This document shows, piece by piece, positions 7,001-9,454 of a stretch of DNA of 9,454 nucleotides. A model generated the notes under the pieces. It did no database searches. It saw nothing but the letters and a program-made list of their open reading frames with translations, and was not told the DNA's origin. Every line of letters starts with the position of its first letter. Within the stretch, counting starts at the first letter, position 1. The position numbers and the translations under genes are program-made. This DNA is from JBKBXU01 sp046313675 (GTDB lineage Bacteria; Bacteroidota; Bacteroidia; Cytophagales; Cytophagaceae): positions 1 through 9,454 of the forward strand of contig JBKBXU010000176.1 in NCBI GenBank assembly GCA_046313675.1. The letters are read 5' to 3'.

Positions 7001-7552
7001 TTAATCTACGACATAATTATAGTTAAATGGAATTTTGCGCCCCTTTTCCATTATATAACCTTTGAAAGATTTTAAACCATCTGAATTTTCTTTCTTGGAG
7101 AAAACGATACTTCTTATCCCTGCTTCATTCGTTTCTTCTTTTTTATAATCTTCTCCCCCTTCAACAAAAAAGGTAATTTCATCATCCAATAAGTCTAAAT
7201 AAGCTTTGAAAGCGTCCCCTACAGACACACTATCATTTTCGATCTCAACCCTAAAACTTTCATTTCTATAAAGGTGCTTAAAAACTCTATGTTTTTTGCC
7301 TACACCTTCATTAGTTTTAAATTCATAAAAACAACTATCATTAAGGCCATTAATTACAGCTTCCAAATTGCCAACATCAAAATGTTTTTTATTGACATAA
7401 CGCTCCTTCACGTTTCCATCTTCATCAAAAGTTATCATAAAGGCTGTACTTGAATCGATAGGAGGAGTACCATCAGTGTATATTACTGTTGAACCTCTAT
7501 CATTACAAGAAAACATTAATATTATTCCTAATAAACAAAATCCTAATCTCAT
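7001..7552 (-). CDS. Small envelope lipoprotein, candidate immunity protein for the upstream DUF4157 effector
   Basis: A 183-residue protein with a lipoprotein signal peptide: MRLGFCLLGIILMFSC, with C16 as the probable lipidated residue. The lipobox is relaxed, as is usual in Bacteroidota. The mature part is acidic and beta-rich. A segment near residues 107-183 (VSVGDAFKAYLDL, then GIRSIVFSKK, then SFKGYIMEKGRKIPFNYNYV) resembles the VGDxYxAxI...G...GxI...Y.V pattern I associate with GldM C-terminal-like beta domains; this is a pattern-level impression. Its ATG lies 9 bp after the TAG of the DUF4157 gene with CAAAGAAGA between them, so the two are very probably cotranscribed and the protein depends on the upstream promoter. 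Its DNA is AT-rich (about 28% G+C in one sampled line), like the 3' half of the upstream gene. An immunity role is inferred from position, size, localisation and matching composition; no immunity family is recognised. An ordinary accessory lipoprotein is the alternative. Confidence 0.8.
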   Translation of the reverse strand: MRLGFCLLGIILMFSCNDRGSTVIYTDGTPPIDSSTAFMITFDEDGNVKERYVNKKHFDVGNLEAVINGLNDSCFYEFKTNEGVGKKHRVFKHLYRNESFRVEIENDSVSVGDAFKAYLDLLDDEITFFVEGGEDYKKEETNEAGIRSIVFSKKENSDGLKSFKGYIMEKGRKIPFNYNYVVD

Positions 7553-7561
7553 TCTTCTTTG
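7553..7561 (-). promoter_or_regulatory. Weak ribosome binding site between the operon genes
   Basis: The 9-bp gap reads CAAAGAAGA directly before the ATG. The purine-rich AAGAAGA could aid initiation but is very close to the start codon; coupling to the upstream stop codon is likely to matter more. Confidence 0.35.
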
Positions 7562-9094
7562 CTATTTTTCTACTATATTTTCAGCTGGAATAATTTCAAT
7601 TCCATAACCTGTAATATTCCCTGTTTTTTTATCCCTATAAATAAGGGTCTTAAATAAAGTTACCCGTCCCCCATTCTTCTTTTTACTTTCTTCGGACTCA
7701 AAAGGGCTATAATATAAAGTATTTCCTTCTACATCTGTAAACCGCTTTGACTTTTCATAATATTTATACTCTGTATTTTCATCCATTCTAATCTTTAATT
7801 TATGAATAGGATGATGATCTGTTAAGACATGTGCTAAACTATCATAAGCCCCTTTTGTAGCACCTGTATTTCGTAATTGAAGAATACTAAAAACATTTTC
7901 CGGGTCGCCTAAATCAAGTACTTTTACTGTTTTCTCACCATTTCTTTTTGATCCCATTTCAATACTCCCTTTGCCTTCACCAGTACCATAAATAACAATT
8001 CCTGCATCTCCTGACAATAGACTTTTAAGGTTTTCAAAAAAACTACCAGTATCTTGTCCAATATCTGTTTCAGAATCGTTATCCGGGGTATTTATTTTTC
8101 TTGTATCTCTTCTGAAAAAATCTGCGAGATCCGTCCCCATCTTTGAATACTCTGGATTATTTAACAACGAATCAAAGTTAATTCTCTCTCCCCACCCAAA
8201 TTCCATCATTGCCCTTTCAGGTGTACCGTCGCCATCGCCTAAATCTACTTCTTCTCCAGATGATAAATGAACCCACACCCCCGTAGCCATCCTTTCTTTA
8301 CCCTTACCATCTCCTTTTTTCTGTATGCCTAACGAAGTAGAACTACCTGAAGTATTATTAGCAGAATCGAACTGCTCCCCACTCGCCGCCTTCCTACCCA
8401 TCTCATCGGCTTCCTGCTCCAAAGCAGGGTCGTCATTAACAGCCAAACCTTTGGCCTGGGTAGTGGCTTGTACCCGTCCTTGTCTTTGCTGAACCACGTG
8501 GGTCAGTTCATGCCCCAATAACTCCTGTCCGCTTTGCGTTTCGGGATTGTACTGGCCCGGGGCGAAGTGAATATCATTGCCTTGGGCATAGGCCAAAGCG
8601 CCTACCGAACTCGCCTGCTCCCCTACATGAATGTTCACATTGGAAAAATCGGCCCCAAAAGAACTCTCCATTTTTGCCTGAACATTTTCCGGCATTTTGG
8701 TAGAGGTGTCGCTTTTCATCTGAACCTTCTCGGGTTCTGCCGAATGAAATTGCATAGGTTTCAGCTTCATCTGCACTTCTTCCTCTTCAATTCCTTGCAT
8801 TTGCATAGGCTTCATCTGGAGCTCCTCTTCTTCATCATAACCCATTAATTGCATGGGTTTCATTTGAACTTTCTCCTCATCATCATAACCCATCATCTGC
8901 ATAGGCTTTTTCTTCATTTGCAACTCTTCTTCATCCGCAACTTGCACAAACTGTAATGGATCGGGTTTCATCTGAAGTTCTTCCTTCTCAGGAAGCCCCA
9001 TCATTTGTGCCGGAGCCTTCTTCTGCGCTGAAGATGAACTGGCATTATCTTGATAAAATTGACGAGGGGCTGAAGCTGGTTTATGGATTTTCAT
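7562..9094 (-). CDS. DUF4157 (eCIS-core type) putative effector with unknown C-terminal domain
   Basis: A 510-residue protein. Residues about 28-128 are low-complexity and acidic, with about six copies of a [P/M]MQ..G..EEE.QMK unit. Residues about 133-235 are a DUF4157 domain: FGADFSNVNIHVGEQASS, AYAQGNDIHFAPGQY, the zinc-peptidase motif HELTH (195-199) followed by VVQQ, and DPALEQEADEMG, where an acidic residue may complete the metal site. In this family such domains occur in proteins linked to extracellular contractile injection systems and to polymorphic toxins. Residues about 260-510 match nothing I recognise; they contain FGWGERINFDSLL, GTGEGKGSIEMGSK and the histidine cluster AHVLTDHHPIHK (421-432). 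There is no signal peptide, so export by a dedicated device or a cytoplasmic role are both possible. G+C is about 50-55% in sampled lines of the DUF4157 part and about 25-38% in the C-terminal part, suggesting a replaced tip. The gene heads a two-gene operon with the lipoprotein. The DUF4157 assignment is firm; a toxin function is inference. Confidence 0.88.
   Translation of the reverse strand: MKIHKPASAPRQFYQDNASSSSAQKKAPAQMMGLPEKEELQMKPDPLQFVQVADEEELQMKKKPMQMMGYDDEEKVQMKPMQLMGYDEEEELQMKPMQMQGIEEEEVQMKLKPMQFHSAEPEKVQMKSDTSTKMPENVQAKMESSFGADFSNVNIHVGEQASSVGALAYAQGNDIHFAPGQYNPETQSGQELLGHELTHVVQQRQGRVQATTQAKGLAVNDDPALEQEADEMGRKAASGEQFDSANNTSGSSTSLGIQKKGDGKGKERMATGVWVHLSSGEEVDLGDGDGTPERAMMEFGWGERINFDSLLNNPEYSKMGTDLADFFRRDTRKINTPDNDSETDIGQDTGSFFENLKSLLSGDAGIVIYGTGEGKGSIEMGSKRNGEKTVKVLDLGDPENVFSILQLRNTGATKGAYDSLAHVLTDHHPIHKLKIRMDENTEYKYYEKSKRFTDVEGNTLYYSPFESEESKKKNGGRVTLFKTLIYRDKKTGNITGYGIEIIPAENIVEK
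8714..9007 (-). repeat. Coding tandem repeats, acidic QMKPMQ-type units
   Basis: This part of the DUF4157 gene encodes residues 30-127. Units of about 14-18 residues alternate a hydrophobic/Met-Gln stretch (PMQMMGY, PMQLMGY, PMQMQGI, PMQFHSA) with an acidic block (DDEEK, DEEEE, EEEE) and a V/LQMK end. The copies vary in length and sequence. They precede the structured domain and may form a flexible leader involved in loading or localisation, which is inference. Confidence 0.8.
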
Positions 9095-9119
9095 TTAAAA
9101 GGATTTCCAAATAAAGATT

Positions 9120-9151
9120 GAAAGATAAGGGTTTAGACTCTTTAATTCAAA
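9120..9151 (-). promoter_or_regulatory. Candidate promoter of the DUF4157-lipoprotein operon
   Basis: On the minus strand, TTTG (9151-9148) is followed after 20 bp by TATCTTTC (9127-9120), a 7/8 match to the Bacteroidota -7 consensus TAnnTTTG, at the standard spacing. The start codon lies 25 bp downstream of the -7 element, leaving a short leader without an obvious Shine-Dalgarno sequence. Confidence 0.5.
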
Positions 9152-9161
9152 ACATCTCTAA

Positions 9162-9338
9162 AAAATCTCAGTAAACTTATCTCATTGCTTCAAAAGGCTA
9201 ATGATGTCGGGAGTTGTAGTACAGGGCTCCATCATGCTTACCCTGCCTACGGATCAACTTAATCCGGGCACGTATCACCTGCATCTGTCAAATGGTAAGG
9301 ATTCACTGATAAAGGAGAAGATGACGATCGTTAGATAA
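9162..9338 (+). pseudogene. Relic of a plus-strand T9SS sorting domain (C-terminal half only)
   Basis: The open frame follows a TAA at 9159 and ends with TAA at 9336-9338. Its last part reads MSGVVVQGSIMLTLPTDQL, then NPGTYHLHLSNG, then KEKMTIVR. This fits the second half of a type A sorting domain (the L..L.PG.Y.L.L..G....K..V/I.R pattern). The PNP motif, the first strands, the cargo and the signal peptide are all absent, and no other frame upstream restores them, because the leader of the minus-strand DUF4157 gene occupies that space. It is best read as the 3' stub of a gene whose body was lost or replaced. An ATG at 9201 would give 45 residues, but function is unlikely. It is followed 24 bp later by a strong terminator. 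Confidence 0.65.
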
Positions 9339-9362
9339 AATTTTAAATGTTTAATGCTAAAT

Positions 9363-9408
9363 TTTAAAAGCAAAAAGCTCTAATGGTTTAGAGCTTTTTG
9401 CTTTTAAA
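9363..9408. terminator. Perfect 21-bp inverted repeat, probable bidirectional terminator
   Basis: Bases 9363-9383 pair perfectly with 9388-9408 around the loop TGGT; the core is AGCTCTAA / TTAGAGCT flanked by A-tracts and T-tracts, so either transcript gets a GC-containing stem followed by T-rich sequence (GCTTTTTGCTTTT). It closes the plus-strand sorting-domain relic and could also end a minus-strand gene entering from the right edge. Confidence 0.85.
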
Positions 9409-9454
9409 GAATTTTATTAAATGAAAGGAAATCCGACAATGCTGTTTTATTCAT
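9404..9454 (-). CDS. Possible C-terminal end of an upstream gene (unresolved)
   Basis: A minus-strand frame is open from the right edge to a TAA at 9406-9404, reading NKTALSDFLSFNKIL at its end. The stop falls inside the terminator stem, a usual arrangement for the last gene of an operon, and it would converge with the plus-strand relic. The opposite reading is a plus-strand start at 9421 (MKGNPTMLFYS), just 13 bp after the terminator with no room for a promoter, which seems less likely. Only 16 codons are visible, so either call is weak. Confidence 0.25.
   Translation of the reverse strand: MNKTALSDFLSFNKIL

Noticed and set aside
8534..8848. 104-codon plus-strand frame opposite the DUF4157 gene
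   Set aside because: Antisense shadow created by the biased codons of the acidic repeats and the DUF4157 domain; rich in H/L/F as expected from that.

Overview
The window looks like chromosomal DNA of a Bacteroidota bacterium, probably in the Cytophagales. Three separate type IX secretion (T9SS) type A C-terminal sorting domains occur in about 5 kb. Candidate promoters fit the Bacteroidota TTTG / TAnnTTTG pattern, and Shine-Dalgarno sequences are weak or absent. The first gene is a nucleotide-transporter-like / HEAT / cyclic-nucleotide-binding fusion of a kind I associate with this phylum. All intact genes lie on the minus strand. The placement is inferred from these traits; no rRNA or housekeeping marker is present.

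Layout, left to right. (1) Bases 1-3305 hold the start of an unidentified gene and, one base upstream of it, a 1071-residue membrane protein fusion; the two are probably cotranscribed. (2) Bases 3306-4061 have no credible gene. They hold a composite of degenerate interspersed repeats, a nested palindrome, and the terminator of the next gene. (3) Bases 4117-6021 encode a secreted T9SS cargo with three internal repeats of about 116-121 residues and a C-terminal sorting domain. (4) Bases 6109-6414 encode a sorting domain without any cargo, with a strong inverted repeat at its 5' edge. (5) Bases 6415-7000 carry a second collinear copy of the interspersed repeat composite. (6) Bases 7001-9094 form a two-gene operon: a DUF4157 (HELTH motif) protein followed 9 bp later by a small lipoprotein. 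(7) Bases 9095-9454 hold the operon's candidate promoter, a plus-strand relic of another T9SS sorting domain, a perfect 21-bp bidirectional terminator, and the edge of an unresolved reading frame.

The most interesting unit is 7001-9094. The DUF4157 protein has an acidic, QMKPM-type repetitive N-terminus, a zinc-metallopeptidase-like domain of the type associated with extracellular contractile injection systems and polymorphic toxins, and a C-terminal half of about 250 residues that I do not recognise. Its DNA changes from roughly 50-55% G+C in the DUF4157 part to about 25-38% in sampled parts of the C-terminal region, and the lipoprotein gene is equally AT-rich. This is what a modular effector with an exchangeable toxic tip and a cognate, envelope-located immunity protein would look like. 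No injection-system structural genes are in the window, and the toxin/immunity roles are inference.

The flanks (orphan sorting domains on both sides, and repeat composites in direct orientation around the T9SS cargo gene) suggest a region that has been rearranged repeatedly.
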